A stretch of DNA of 64,000 bases from Algoriphagus iocasae. GTDB lineage: Bacteria; Bacteroidota; Bacteroidia; Cytophagales; Cyclobacteriaceae. Below, in pieces: positions 16,203 through 24,656 of the stretch (position 1 is the stretch's first letter; each line of letters starts with the position of its first letter). The stretch is from contig NZ_JACIJO010000003.1 of the NCBI RefSeq assembly GCF_014206875.1, positions 474,066 through 538,065 of the forward strand, read 5' to 3'. Under the pieces are notes generated by a model. That model saw nothing but the letters and a program-made list of their open reading frames with translations, was not told where the DNA came from and searched no databases. Both the position numbers and the translations under genes were made by a program.

Positions 16203-16850
16203 TTATTTAGCTAGGTATGGTGACTGTTCGAAAGCTTGGTTAATGCTTTCATTGACACGACTATTGATACTGTTTGCGGATCCTTCTAGAAGACCATTTA
16301 CCACTCCAGTCCAAACCACAGGGATTTTATCTGCATCACCTTGGGTTTCTAAAGTTGTCATTTGCATCATCAAGGTACCTGTTCTGACACGGTTTACTTG
16401 CGGAGGATAATAGCCTGGATACCACCAGCCCCATCCTGGTCCCCATCCTGGATAAAACCAGTTCCAATACCACCAGTCGTAATAGAAAAACAGTTGATCT
16501 GTTTGAGAAACAGATGGTAAAATGATCAAATCCGGATTGGAGTTTTCTGAAACCTCTGTAAATCCGGCAGCATCCATATTACTCTTAATAGAAGCTAAAA
16601 TAGCAGCTGCGTAAACTGGATCTAAATACTCTGGCTCATCACCCGGATTCCCATCGATAAACTGATCGGTGATTTTAATGACTTTGCTTGGAAGGGCATA
16701 TGTGCCAGCTGAGCCAAAATCAAAACTTGCATCATAGTTTGTATAAACTATATCTAGCTCATCCACATATTCTGCACCATCTGGTTTACAGGATATGGCA
16801 GAAAATAGTAATGTAGAGAAAATTAGGAGTTGGTAAAGTTTTTTGTTCAT
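16203..16850 (-). CDS. DUF4136 domain lipoprotein with aromatic-rich insert
   Basis: This encodes 215 residues. The signal MNKKLYQLLIFSTLLFSAISC gives Cys21. The domain follows the DUF4136 order: DIVYTNYDASFDFGSAGTYALP, a helix IKSNMDAAGFTEVSENSNPDLIILP, then a striking Trp/Tyr/Gly/Pro-rich stretch of roughly 30 residues (residues about 121-150), then TGTLMMQMTTL and a C-terminal helix. The aromatic insert resembles the Tyr-rich insert in the lipoprotein at 13198, which suggests that the two are diverged copies. It is probably at the inner face of the outer membrane. It is second in the operon, 13 bases after the helical periplasmic protein gene. Confidence 0.82.
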   Translation of the reverse strand: MNKKLYQLLIFSTLLFSAISCKPDGAEYVDELDIVYTNYDASFDFGSAGTYALPSKVIKITDQFIDGNPGDEPEYLDPVYAAAILASIKSNMDAAGFTEVSENSNPDLIILPSVSQTDQLFFYYDWWYWNWFYPGWGPGWGWWYPGYYPPQVNRVRTGTLMMQMTTLETQGDADKIPVVWTGVVNGLLEGSANSINSRVNESINQAFEQSPYLAK

Positions 16851-16863
16851 ATGATTAATTTAT

Positions 16864-17343
16864 TTAAATCTCTTCCCCAATAAACGGAAGTTCTTGCTGC
16901 ATTAAATTTCTGATAGTATTGTGGATGTAGGTATCCACTTGCAGAAATTTGGCTGCGTCTAAAGCAGAACTCACTTTTTTGAATTTTTTGTAATATCTAG
17001 CATGCAGATTGGCTAGCTTTTGATCATTCTTGATTGTTCTTTTAGCCAAATCATCTGCCTCTGCTTCGCCGATTGATTCAAACTCATTTAAATAATCGTT
17101 GATGATTTTCATTCGCTCTCTAGAAAGCTCCTTTCTTGCATCTTCGTATTCTTGGTAAACAGTCCAAAATCCCTGAGCTACTGATTCAGGCAAATCCATG
17201 TAGGCATCTACTAGCATTTTTTTGTCTTTTCCGAATTCAGCCTGAATAAGCGTGATTTCGTCATCGACGGACATAGTTTGGGCGTTGGCCTTAATAGAGA
17301 TGAAAGCTATACTTAAGGATAAAAACAAAATCCACTTTTTCAT
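16864..17343 (-). CDS. Helical periplasmic protein, Spy/CpxP-like in general character
   Basis: This encodes 159 residues. A signal peptide MKKWILFLSLSIAFISIKANA-Q is clear. The mature part is nearly all helix with many charged residues and repeated aromatic/leucine positions (YQEYEDARKELSRERMKIINDYLNEF, LHARYYKKFKKVSSAL). This resembles periplasmic helical chaperone-like proteins of the Spy/CpxP type, although no LTxxQ motif is seen. It heads the minus-strand run to 13198, with a consensus -7 box about 36 bases upstream. A chaperone or scaffold role for the operon's barrel proteins would fit but is speculative. Confidence 0.7.
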   Translation of the reverse strand: MKKWILFLSLSIAFISIKANAQTMSVDDEITLIQAEFGKDKKMLVDAYMDLPESVAQGFWTVYQEYEDARKELSRERMKIINDYLNEFESIGEAEADDLAKRTIKNDQKLANLHARYYKKFKKVSSALDAAKFLQVDTYIHNTIRNLMQQELPFIGEEI

Positions 17344-17378
17344 AACCTAATAATTTAAAAGTCTCACTTATTAAATAT

Positions 17379-17386
17379 CAAAAATA
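17379..17386 (-). promoter_or_regulatory. -7 box of the lipoprotein/barrel operon
   Basis: On the minus strand this reads TATTTTTG, an exact TAnnTTTG match, about 36 bases before the ATG at 17343. No TTG is found at normal -33 spacing. Confidence 0.45.
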
Positions 17387-17468
17387 ATAGCTTTGTGCTT
17401 TTCTGTTTAATTATTACTCAATATTATTCAAGAGCTAGTGAGAAATGATGGTTACATCCGAAATTTCC

Positions 17469-18668
17469 TTAAAAAGACTCATTTACGTTCAGGTAAAAGC
17501 CTGAGTTCCCTTTTCTTCCAAATCCGTAATCAGCGGAGATAGTAGTTCTGTTTTCTTTATTAATCATCACCCTTAACCCAACTCCATAAGCAGCATTGAT
17601 TTTTTCAAAAAGCCTTTCATCCGTCAATTTGCTTCCATAAGATGAGCTGTTGAAAAATAAGGTGCCTCCAAAAGTTTCTTTATTCTTTTGGAGTGGGAAT
17701 CGATATTCAACCTCAGAATAAACCATGGATTCACCTCTGAATCTACCTTGAGCATATCCTCGTCCGGATCTGCCAAACATATCATATCCTATAGAAGGCA
17801 AACTCATATAAGGCAGATCTCCTGACACTAGAAAATTAGCCAATCCCCAAACTCCGATTAAATGTCTTTTTCTTTTTTCACTTAAATTAAAATAATGTCT
17901 GTAATCCAACAAAAGGGTGGAGGAAGACTTATCAGAACCTAAAAAGGAAGGATTTATTTTATATGATAAAAGGGCGAAATTTTTCTCGTAAGGAGAGACT
18001 GCAACATCTCTGTTTTCCATCACTCCATTAATAGTTATACCTGAAAGAGTATACTTATCAAGGTCAAAGCCAAATTGCTGGTTGTAGTAATCGTGGGAGA
18101 AATTTAACTCAGATGGAGAATTTTCATCTTCTAAAAAGTTTTCAATTTTCGAAAAAACATCCAAATGGTAACCCATTCCTAAGTAAAACTTTGAAGTTCC
18201 TATTCTTTTCAAAACTGTTTCGTAGAATCTTACCCATGAAAAATCCATTTGCTGCTCACCCCATAAAACACCTAATTGATTGGGATTTTCTGATGGCATG
18301 TTAGGAGTCGAGCTGCCTAATCCAAATGTCGGTTGGGAGGTGATGAAATACCTCCAATCACCCACCAGAATCCATTTATCCTCAGAAAGGAAAATATTGG
18401 ATCTGGAACTGAATATCCATTGTTTCTTTGTGGTATAAAGAAAGTTGCCAACCAAATTGGATAAATGTGTCGTTTCAGGAGTTCCCATTCTCCACGTAGC
18501 GGAAGGAGCAAGTCCGAAAAGCCATCCATTGGCAGGATTTGATCCAATGGCAGGAAGTGGCACAAGTTTAAATTCCCGTATTTGGTTTGGTTTATATTGA
18601 ATACTGTCCTGAGCTAGTAACTGGCCTATGAATAGGAAAAAGGTTAAGAATGTCAGGAGTTTTTTCAT
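17469..18668 (-). CDS. Second POTRA-less Omp85-superfamily barrel
   Basis: This encodes 399 residues with signal MKKLLTFLTFFLFIGQLLA-Q. The protein is all beta barrel. The loop-6 region reads GRSGRGYAQGRFRGESM followed by EVEYRFPL, which matches the R-G-x-x-x-G-R-x-x-G and E-x-R pattern of BamA/D15-type barrels. The C-terminal strand ends in Phe (GFYLNVNESF), as expected for Bam-dependent insertion. POTRA domains are absent. Its start codon overlaps the stop of the porin gene, so the two are translationally coupled. It is not closely similar to the barrel at 14465 outside the signature. Substrate unknown. Confidence 0.82.
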   Translation of the reverse strand: MKKLLTFLTFFLFIGQLLAQDSIQYKPNQIREFKLVPLPAIGSNPANGWLFGLAPSATWRMGTPETTHLSNLVGNFLYTTKKQWIFSSRSNIFLSEDKWILVGDWRYFITSQPTFGLGSSTPNMPSENPNQLGVLWGEQQMDFSWVRFYETVLKRIGTSKFYLGMGYHLDVFSKIENFLEDENSPSELNFSHDYYNQQFGFDLDKYTLSGITINGVMENRDVAVSPYEKNFALLSYKINPSFLGSDKSSSTLLLDYRHYFNLSEKRKRHLIGVWGLANFLVSGDLPYMSLPSIGYDMFGRSGRGYAQGRFRGESMVYSEVEYRFPLQKNKETFGGTLFFNSSSYGSKLTDERLFEKINAAYGVGLRVMINKENRTTISADYGFGRKGNSGFYLNVNESF

Positions 18669-19909
18669 TAGAAAGATACGTCGTATTGAAGCCTAAATCT
18701 CAATTCATCGCTTTGAGGTAATGATTGATCCTCAAAAGTAAATTTGGTCAATTCTGTCGTTAATTTATTCTTATGTCCCGCAAAAAACCAGTTAAATCCT
18801 AATGCAACCTCTTTTTGTCTATTTTGCGAAATGGATAAGTCTGGTCTTATCTCAGCTATTCGAACAGCAATTTCTAAAGGTTTTGGCCAAAAGTTTAAAA
18901 CTTGATAAGGGAAATACCCTGCGGTAAAATAAAAGCCTCCTAAAGTAGTGCTTCCTCCGTCTTCAAAATTGTCAACAATATTTTTTCTATGGAATTCACT
19001 GGCCCAAGAGAATCCTTTGTAAACAAAAGCTGTTTCTAAATTATACTGTTTTACAGAATACTGTCCATCATTCGTCCCTTCAAAACCACTTAAGTTCCCA
19101 CCTCCAGAAGAGGAAAATCTGGTATAAGGGCTGGTATTTGTGATGCCTGCTAATGCTATTAAAGCGGCAGGTTTTTGAGAAATATTAACGTCGCCTCCGG
19201 AAAATGGAACTTCACGACCCAATGGATTCCATTGGAACCTACCGAAATACATCATTTTAGAGTCATCATTGACTCGGGTACCTCTGCCAGTTCCAGTAAA
19301 TACACCCAACCAATAATTAAAGTTTGCCGCACCACCTCCATTAAGATTTCCATACACAGAAATACCTTGCTGTCTATCCACTGTAAATGTTCTATTCAAT
19401 AGTGACCGGTCTACCAATTGTTGCTCCCCACTACTTATGAAACGTTCTCTGGTATATTCCACTTTCCATTGCCCTGCCTTAAATTTCAACCAAGGCCATT
19501 TTTCTACCATAATTCTGAAATCCAGTAAAATGCTCTGGCCTAATTCATATTCAAAATAATATTTGAACCAAGGTTGGTAGGCATGACCACCAATTTTCAG
19601 TCTAGCTCTGTTTATCTTAAAAAGTTTGACATCCTGATTTTTGAAGTCATTAAATGAAATAGGATCCTGATCATCTGGTACCGCAAATCTAAATTGAAAT
19701 CTACTAGCAAACTGAAGTTCAAATTTTTCGTCAGCAGTAGTAAAAACAAACCCTTTTGAGGTATGTGTAAAAGGTTTTTCTTTAACAACTGGGGCTAAGG
19801 AAGTTGTGTCTTTTTCCTGTGCAAAAGCATTTTGGTATAGACTTGGGAATAGTAAACTGACAGTTAAGAATGAGAAATAAAGAAGGTCTTTCTTCCAGGA
19901 AAACTTCAT
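18668..19909 (-). CDS. Phosphate-selective porin O/P-type outer-membrane porin
   Basis: This encodes 413 residues. After a signal peptide (LFPSLYQNAFA-Q) comes the conserved OprO/OprP-like order: GFVFTTADEKFELQFASRFQFRF, RARLKIGGHAYQPWFKYYFEYEL, FKAGQWKVEYTRERFISSGEQQLVDRSLL and DRQQGISVYG, and a terminal strand ending in Phe. These features define a 16-strand trimeric porin for anions or small solutes. The named phosphate selectivity is not demonstrable from sequence. It is the first gene of a two-gene unit with the Omp85-like barrel, overlapping it by 1 base. Confidence 0.88.
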   Translation of the reverse strand: MKFSWKKDLLYFSFLTVSLLFPSLYQNAFAQEKDTTSLAPVVKEKPFTHTSKGFVFTTADEKFELQFASRFQFRFAVPDDQDPISFNDFKNQDVKLFKINRARLKIGGHAYQPWFKYYFEYELGQSILLDFRIMVEKWPWLKFKAGQWKVEYTRERFISSGEQQLVDRSLLNRTFTVDRQQGISVYGNLNGGGAANFNYWLGVFTGTGRGTRVNDDSKMMYFGRFQWNPLGREVPFSGGDVNISQKPAALIALAGITNTSPYTRFSSSGGGNLSGFEGTNDGQYSVKQYNLETAFVYKGFSWASEFHRKNIVDNFEDGGSTTLGGFYFTAGYFPYQVLNFWPKPLEIAVRIAEIRPDLSISQNRQKEVALGFNWFFAGHKNKLTTELTKFTFEDQSLPQSDELRFRLQYDVSF

Positions 19910-19947
19910 CGGAATGGCTTTGTAGATTTTCAGAGGGCAAAGAACGC

Positions 19948-19989
19948 AAAAAGCACCGAGAATAATTAGAATTTTCCCGATGCTTTTTT
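19948..19989 (-). terminator. Terminator of the small barrel gene at 20008
   Basis: The arms AAAAAGCA-CCGAG and CCCGATGCTTTTT (one internal mismatch) are separated by 15 bases. The T-run is on the minus strand. It lies about 20 bases beyond the stop codon at 20008 and separates that gene from the porin unit. Confidence 0.7.
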
Positions 19990-20007
19990 ATAAATATTTC
20001 TGGATTA

Positions 20008-20670
20008 TTACTTAGATGCTTGAGGCAATCTGAAAACTAGGCCTCCTTCCAATCCAAACTGGTAAAGACTACTGTAGCTGGAAAGTCCGCCTCCTAATCC
20101 ACCTGTACCAAAATATAATCCTCCTCCTATAACCTGAGTTGCAGAGAATAAAGTGGCCTGTGCCCGAAATGCAATGTTATCTGTCAACCAAAAGTTTGAC
20201 CCGCCTCGGATGTTATAAGAAAATTTTGTTGCTGAGTTCTCATTTCCGTTATCTGGATTAGCTACGCTGAAAATCCCCATTCCAAATCCAGCCCCTACAA
20301 ATGGCTCTACGACTTCATTCACTGGAAAATATCGGGTGCCATTCAGCATTACCCAGTTTATAGCCATATCAAAATTTGTGTTTTGCAAAGCTCCACCGAG
20401 AAATCCTCCATCCTGATAGATTGTAGGTGCATTGGTATCTTGTCTCAAATATTGAATTTCTATAGCCCCTCTATTAGGAATGTGGTATTCTATACCTGCC
20501 CCCCATCTTAAGCCGTCTTGAATTTGACCTTCAAAATAGGAAGTGCTAGAATAGTAGGAATCAACTTTATCTTTGAATATATACCCAGCATAGGTATTGA
20601 TTCTTAATTCTTGTGACATGGCAATCCCTGACACAAGAAGCAATGCGAAAAGAGGGAGAAGTTTTTTCAT
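20008..20670 (-). CDS. Outer-membrane beta-barrel protein
   Basis: This encodes 220 residues. The signal is MKKLLPLFALLLVSGIAMS-Q. Typical small-barrel strands follow: RINTYAGYIF, GLRWGAGIEYHI, AIEIQYLRQD, MAINWVMLNGTRYF, VEPFVGAGFGMGIFSV, FSYNIRGGSNFWLTDNIAFRAQATL and a last strand YQFGLEGGLVFRL. This is the outer-membrane beta-barrel (OMP_b-brl) fold with the F-V-G-A-G-x-G central motif. It is a monocistronic gene with its own terminator at 19948-19989. It is similar in size to, but not an obvious duplicate of, the barrel at 15609. Confidence 0.82.
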   Translation of the reverse strand: MKKLLPLFALLLVSGIAMSQELRINTYAGYIFKDKVDSYYSSTSYFEGQIQDGLRWGAGIEYHIPNRGAIEIQYLRQDTNAPTIYQDGGFLGGALQNTNFDMAINWVMLNGTRYFPVNEVVEPFVGAGFGMGIFSVANPDNGNENSATKFSYNIRGGSNFWLTDNIAFRAQATLFSATQVIGGGLYFGTGGLGGGLSSYSSLYQFGLEGGLVFRLPQASK

Positions 20671-20697
20671 TGTATTTCAGTTGTTTAAAATTTAAAT

Positions 20698-22230
20698 CTA
20701 ATTGAATTTTTTAAAATTAAAGGAATATCCTATCAGCAATCCAATATTGGAATACTTGGCTTTGGTAATCACCAAGGCACCCTCTAAAGGTGTGCTGACA
20801 TTGGTTTCGTTAAAGCTGTTATCCTGGTAAAATTGATCGGTGTTTCCAAAACTATAGACCAAACCTAGGGTAAGACTACTTCTTTGTTTTTCTATGATAG
20901 CTCCAAAAGAAATATGATAGATGTCCCATTGGGTTATTTCTGTTACCAATTGGTTTGAATAAATTAAGTCCGGATTGTAGTAAGAAAAATCTGTTCTGAA
21001 ACTCCCCAGCAGAGATAGGTTTTCCTTCAATTTGTTTTCGTATCCCAAAGCAAAATTTGTCACTGACTTCATGGACGATTCCACATTTAAAAATTGATCA
21101 CTTCCTATTCCTAATTCATCACCACCTGGCCTGATAAAGGAACCTGGTTCAGCATTGATTATATTATAGGGATCAATTCCTGCGAAATAACTGACATTTA
21201 AACTAAGCTGAGACTGGTTGAAACTTTTGTGGATCCCTGCAGCTATTTCGAGTGGAGATTTGAATTTTGCTTTCAATTTTTCCTGCCTATCCGATGCATA
21301 AGCAGATGCTCTTGTATCAGATCCTGGTAATTTAAGGTTGGTTAAAGTGAGGTCTTCGGCTACTGTACCTGTTCCTAAAATTGGAATCCCAGGACTTGTT
21401 ACCGTAAATCCATAGCCCAAACTTCCTTTTTGGTAATTGATTCCTGCTTTCAAAGCAGTTCTCACTGCAAAGTAATTGACATATTCATTCTGCACTCTGG
21501 AAAGCAAAATGTAATCGTCAGAATTGGTAAGGGTTTTTGAATTGAAGCGGTAATTGAAATTGACAGATCGAAGAGTATTTAATAAGCTGATTCCAAAACC
21601 AAGGTTTTTACCTATTTTTTTTCCTAAACCCAATGTTACCATTGTTTCTTGGACCTGGGAGTTCAATCCAGATTCTGCAACTAACTCTTCTGGGCCAGGA
21701 CTTTCACTTTCTTCTACCAAATCAAAATAGTCATTGATTCGTGCAATTCCGCTAAACTTAAAGCTAACCGGAGTGAGAAGTCCGTAGCTAATATTCCAAT
21801 TGGATTTGCTTTTGATCGACCCACTGATCAATAAGGGTACCGTGTTGAATTGGAGACCCTTAAAATCTGCTCTTTGTCCAAGTGCATTTTCAATTTTAAT
21901 ATTTTCCAATCCATAAAGATTGGCATTGATTGATAGGGTAGTGGTATCTAAAAAGGCTAGATTTCCAGGATTATAATAAACTCCAGCATTGTCTATAGTA
22001 TCAGTCAAAACTGCACCGCCAAGTAAAGCCGCTCTTGTACCAAATTGATTATTCCAATGATGTGTGTCTTGTGCATAAGAATCTGTACAAGCAAAAAATA
22101 TGATGACAATAAGCCCAAGATGAATTCTAGAAAAATAATCCCTCAAGAGTAGAAGATCGAGTAGTTGACAATGCTTTCTCCTCGAAAAATGTAATCGGAA
22201 ACCAGTGACTTTCAATAATCCTAAATCCAT
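20698..22230 (-). CDS. FadL/OmpP1-like outer-membrane transport protein
   Basis: This frame has 510 codons from the ATG at 22230, but the signal peptide (IHLGLIVIIFFACTDSYA-Q) begins about 36 residues in. The true start may therefore be a TTG near 22129, which would give RDYFSRIHLG as the basic n-region. The mature N-terminus HHWNNQFGTRAALLGGAVLTDTIDNAGVYYNPGNLAFLD is the classic FadL/PorV-type hatch with its N-P-G/A-x-L motif. About fourteen amphipathic strands follow, ending IGLLIGYSFNFKKFN. FadL proteins take up hydrophobic compounds. The Bacteroidota relatives also include T9SS-linked PorV, which is shorter. It follows ompA-type and unknown genes on the same strand. Confidence 0.75.
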   Translation of the reverse strand: MDLGLLKVTGFRLHFSRRKHCQLLDLLLLRDYFSRIHLGLIVIIFFACTDSYAQDTHHWNNQFGTRAALLGGAVLTDTIDNAGVYYNPGNLAFLDTTTLSINANLYGLENIKIENALGQRADFKGLQFNTVPLLISGSIKSKSNWNISYGLLTPVSFKFSGIARINDYFDLVEESESPGPEELVAESGLNSQVQETMVTLGLGKKIGKNLGFGISLLNTLRSVNFNYRFNSKTLTNSDDYILLSRVQNEYVNYFAVRTALKAGINYQKGSLGYGFTVTSPGIPILGTGTVAEDLTLTNLKLPGSDTRASAYASDRQEKLKAKFKSPLEIAAGIHKSFNQSQLSLNVSYFAGIDPYNIINAEPGSFIRPGGDELGIGSDQFLNVESSMKSVTNFALGYENKLKENLSLLGSFRTDFSYYNPDLIYSNQLVTEITQWDIYHISFGAIIEKQRSSLTLGLVYSFGNTDQFYQDNSFNETNVSTPLEGALVITKAKYSNIGLLIGYSFNFKKFN

Positions 22231-22339
22231 TCCAAAATAGTTTTCTAATGAACAACTCTATAGCCAGACCTGTCCTTTTGTTTATTCTTGAAAAATAAAA
22301 TATACCACAGGCAATTATCAAAATCACCTGTGGCTGAAT

Positions 22340-24652
22340 TTAATTCATAATTCGAATTTCTACTTTCCTGTCCTTATCTTCTGAACCTTTTTCAGAACCG
22401 CGAATGATTAAGCCTCCATTATTTTTATCAATCCGGTCACTTGAAATCTGATAATCTTCTACCAGAATTCTTGCCACCTCATCCACACGTTTTTCAGAAA
22501 TGGCAAGATTATAACTTACCGAGCCAGTATTATCAGCAAAACCGATTAATTCAACCTTACTGCTAGGATTATTTCGCAAATGCTCTACTACAGGCATTAA
22601 TTTTTGAATCTCCTGATCGGTTAGCGTCGTTTTGTTGATTTCGAAATAAACTTCAATTTTGCTTTCATTAAAGAATGAAGGAATTGTTTTTTCTACTTCC
22701 ACTGTGTCTACTATTCTTGGAATATTGCTGAGACTATCGATTAAAACTGAGTCTAAAGCAATTCTGGCTAGGAGTGTGGAGTCATAGGCAGCTTGTTCTG
22801 CCGCCGCTTTTTTATCTCCACTATTAGCAATTGCTGCAGTAGTGGCTGCAGTTCCACCTACCAGTAATGCATCTTTAAGCAACTCATTATTCTTTTTCTC
22901 AAGCTTCTCCTGTTTCTTTCGATTCTTTTCAATTTTTTTGGCGGTTTTGTCATCCATCGCTTCCGTATTGACTGTCAATTCCTGGGGCTCTGCCTCTGCC
23001 ACTCTAGTATCATCTACTTCTGGGATTTTGGAAGCAAAAGCCATCATCATCGCAGAGTCTCTGGTGGCCTGTGACTGAAGCATCTCTGACCTAAAATTCT
23101 CCATTTCCTCATCGAATTGTTCTCTCGTCATCATTCCATTCTGGGATGCACTTTTCATGGCAGCACTTTGCTGAGCAGAATCTAATTGCAAGACTGTTGG
23201 ATTTCCTGCCGAATATAAAATTCTACTCACTTGTCCCGGGTAAATGATTAATTCTCTCATCATGGCAGCCGAGTCAAGTGCTATTTGCTCCGGTGAACTG
23301 CTGGACTGAATCGCTTTTAAAGAATCCAGTTTAAACTGATTTTGATTTGCAACACTATTTAAACTTGTCAATTTCCCTACAGCGACAGATTTCTCATTTT
23401 CAAAATTAGTCACTCTGATTTCTCTGATATTGGCCGAAACAGTACTGTCTCTTTCTGCCAAGGCGATTGCCTGATCGAAACCTGAAATTTCATTTTGGGC
23501 AGAGTCCAATTCGAAATTGAGCTGTTCTTGAATGCTTTGTAGCGAATCGATTTCATTTTGAATCTCCATTAACTGAACAGAGTCAGCAACAAAGCCGCTT
23601 TTTTGATCTGATCCATTGGAAGGCAGTTGAATGACAGTGAAATAATTATTGGTGGTACCTGCTGCTTTCAAATTCATTTCCTGCTCTTTCTCAGTCAACT
23701 GTTTTTGGGAAAGTTCAGTCGGAACGTACGTATATCTCTGGGTGATTACAGGAGGTCTAAATGCTTCCTTATTTGCTCCAAAGCTGAATTTAATCCCAAT
23801 ACCATGATAGATGTACCAATCTTTTCTGCCGTTTTCAAAGCCTCTATATGGATTGTCAACAGTAACAGTATTGGTTCCAGGTTTTGCTGCATAGGCTTGA
23901 AAATAATTCTCGTAAGATGTTCTATAAACACCTGATACATCATCTAAATAATCCGTAGCTGCTCTTTTGAAATCAGACTGGGCAAAAATCTCCAATGATT
24001 TAGTGATACGGAATCTAAATCCCAATCCTACATTGGCATAAAGAGTTGCGGATTTATAACCATTAGGGTTTTCTGTATTCAGATCTGATAACTTCGTCTC
24101 AAAGGTGCCGTCAGGAATGGTGTTGACATTCGTGTAATCATACCTGTTTCCATTTGCATCAAGCAAATCTCCATAGACATTGAATGTTTGAACTCCAAGT
24201 CCTAAAGTCAGATAGGGAGCGAAAAATGATTTTCCAGATAGTAACCAATTATTATCGGGCTTGAAGACAAAAGAAAATCCTGCATCATAAAGGTCCGTTT
24301 GGAAATTTAATGCTCTGTCAAATGTCGGGCTTTCTGTATATAAGCTTCCATCATTTTTTACAAATCGATCACCTGCGCCGAATTGATAACTTCCTGCTGA
24401 TAGCATCAGACCTACCGAATTACCTAAGGCATATTCTAGCGAAAACTGAAAGGAAAGTTGCTCGGAATAGTTTTCATATCTCTTGTAAAGCTTCGTGAAA
24501 TTCTGAAAATTATTCACATTTAATGGTTTAATATCTCCCAAGTAGTTGGTAGTACCGGCGCTGAATCCAACTCTCCATTTATTGCCATGCAATTGAGCCT
24601 GAGCAGTAGAGACGAGAGAAATCAAGAATAAAATCGTGAGTAGCTTCTTCAT
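22340..24652 (-). CDS. OmpA-family protein with N-terminal barrel and long helical linker
   Basis: This encodes 770 residues with signal MKKLLTILFLISLVSTAQA-Q. Residues about 22-300 form a barrel-like region (RVGFSAGTTNYLGDIKP start; IGIKFSFG end), as in DUF6089-type proteins. Residues about 315-590 are mainly coiled-coil, Gln/Ser/Glu rich. A curious Ala/Gly/Thr hydrophobic patch (LLVGGTAATTAAIA, near 595-610) precedes the OmpA peptidoglycan-binding domain, residues about 660-770, with VYFEINKTTLTDQEIQKL, VELIGFADNTGSVSYNLAISEKRV and DRKVEIRI. The protein should bridge the outer membrane and the cell wall. Its start lies 4 bases after the stop of the unknown exported protein gene, so they form an operon. 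Confidence 0.88.
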   Translation of the reverse strand: MKKLLTILFLISLVSTAQAQLHGNKWRVGFSAGTTNYLGDIKPLNVNNFQNFTKLYKRYENYSEQLSFQFSLEYALGNSVGLMLSAGSYQFGAGDRFVKNDGSLYTESPTFDRALNFQTDLYDAGFSFVFKPDNNWLLSGKSFFAPYLTLGLGVQTFNVYGDLLDANGNRYDYTNVNTIPDGTFETKLSDLNTENPNGYKSATLYANVGLGFRFRITKSLEIFAQSDFKRAATDYLDDVSGVYRTSYENYFQAYAAKPGTNTVTVDNPYRGFENGRKDWYIYHGIGIKFSFGANKEAFRPPVITQRYTYVPTELSQKQLTEKEQEMNLKAAGTTNNYFTVIQLPSNGSDQKSGFVADSVQLMEIQNEIDSLQSIQEQLNFELDSAQNEISGFDQAIALAERDSTVSANIREIRVTNFENEKSVAVGKLTSLNSVANQNQFKLDSLKAIQSSSSPEQIALDSAAMMRELIIYPGQVSRILYSAGNPTVLQLDSAQQSAAMKSASQNGMMTREQFDEEMENFRSEMLQSQATRDSAMMMAFASKIPEVDDTRVAEAEPQELTVNTEAMDDKTAKKIEKNRKKQEKLEKKNNELLKDALLVGGTAATTAAIANSGDKKAAAEQAAYDSTLLARIALDSVLIDSLSNIPRIVDTVEVEKTIPSFFNESKIEVYFEINKTTLTDQEIQKLMPVVEHLRNNPSSKVELIGFADNTGSVSYNLAISEKRVDEVARILVEDYQISSDRIDKNNGGLIIRGSEKGSEDKDRKVEIRIMN

Positions 24653-24656
24653 GTCC

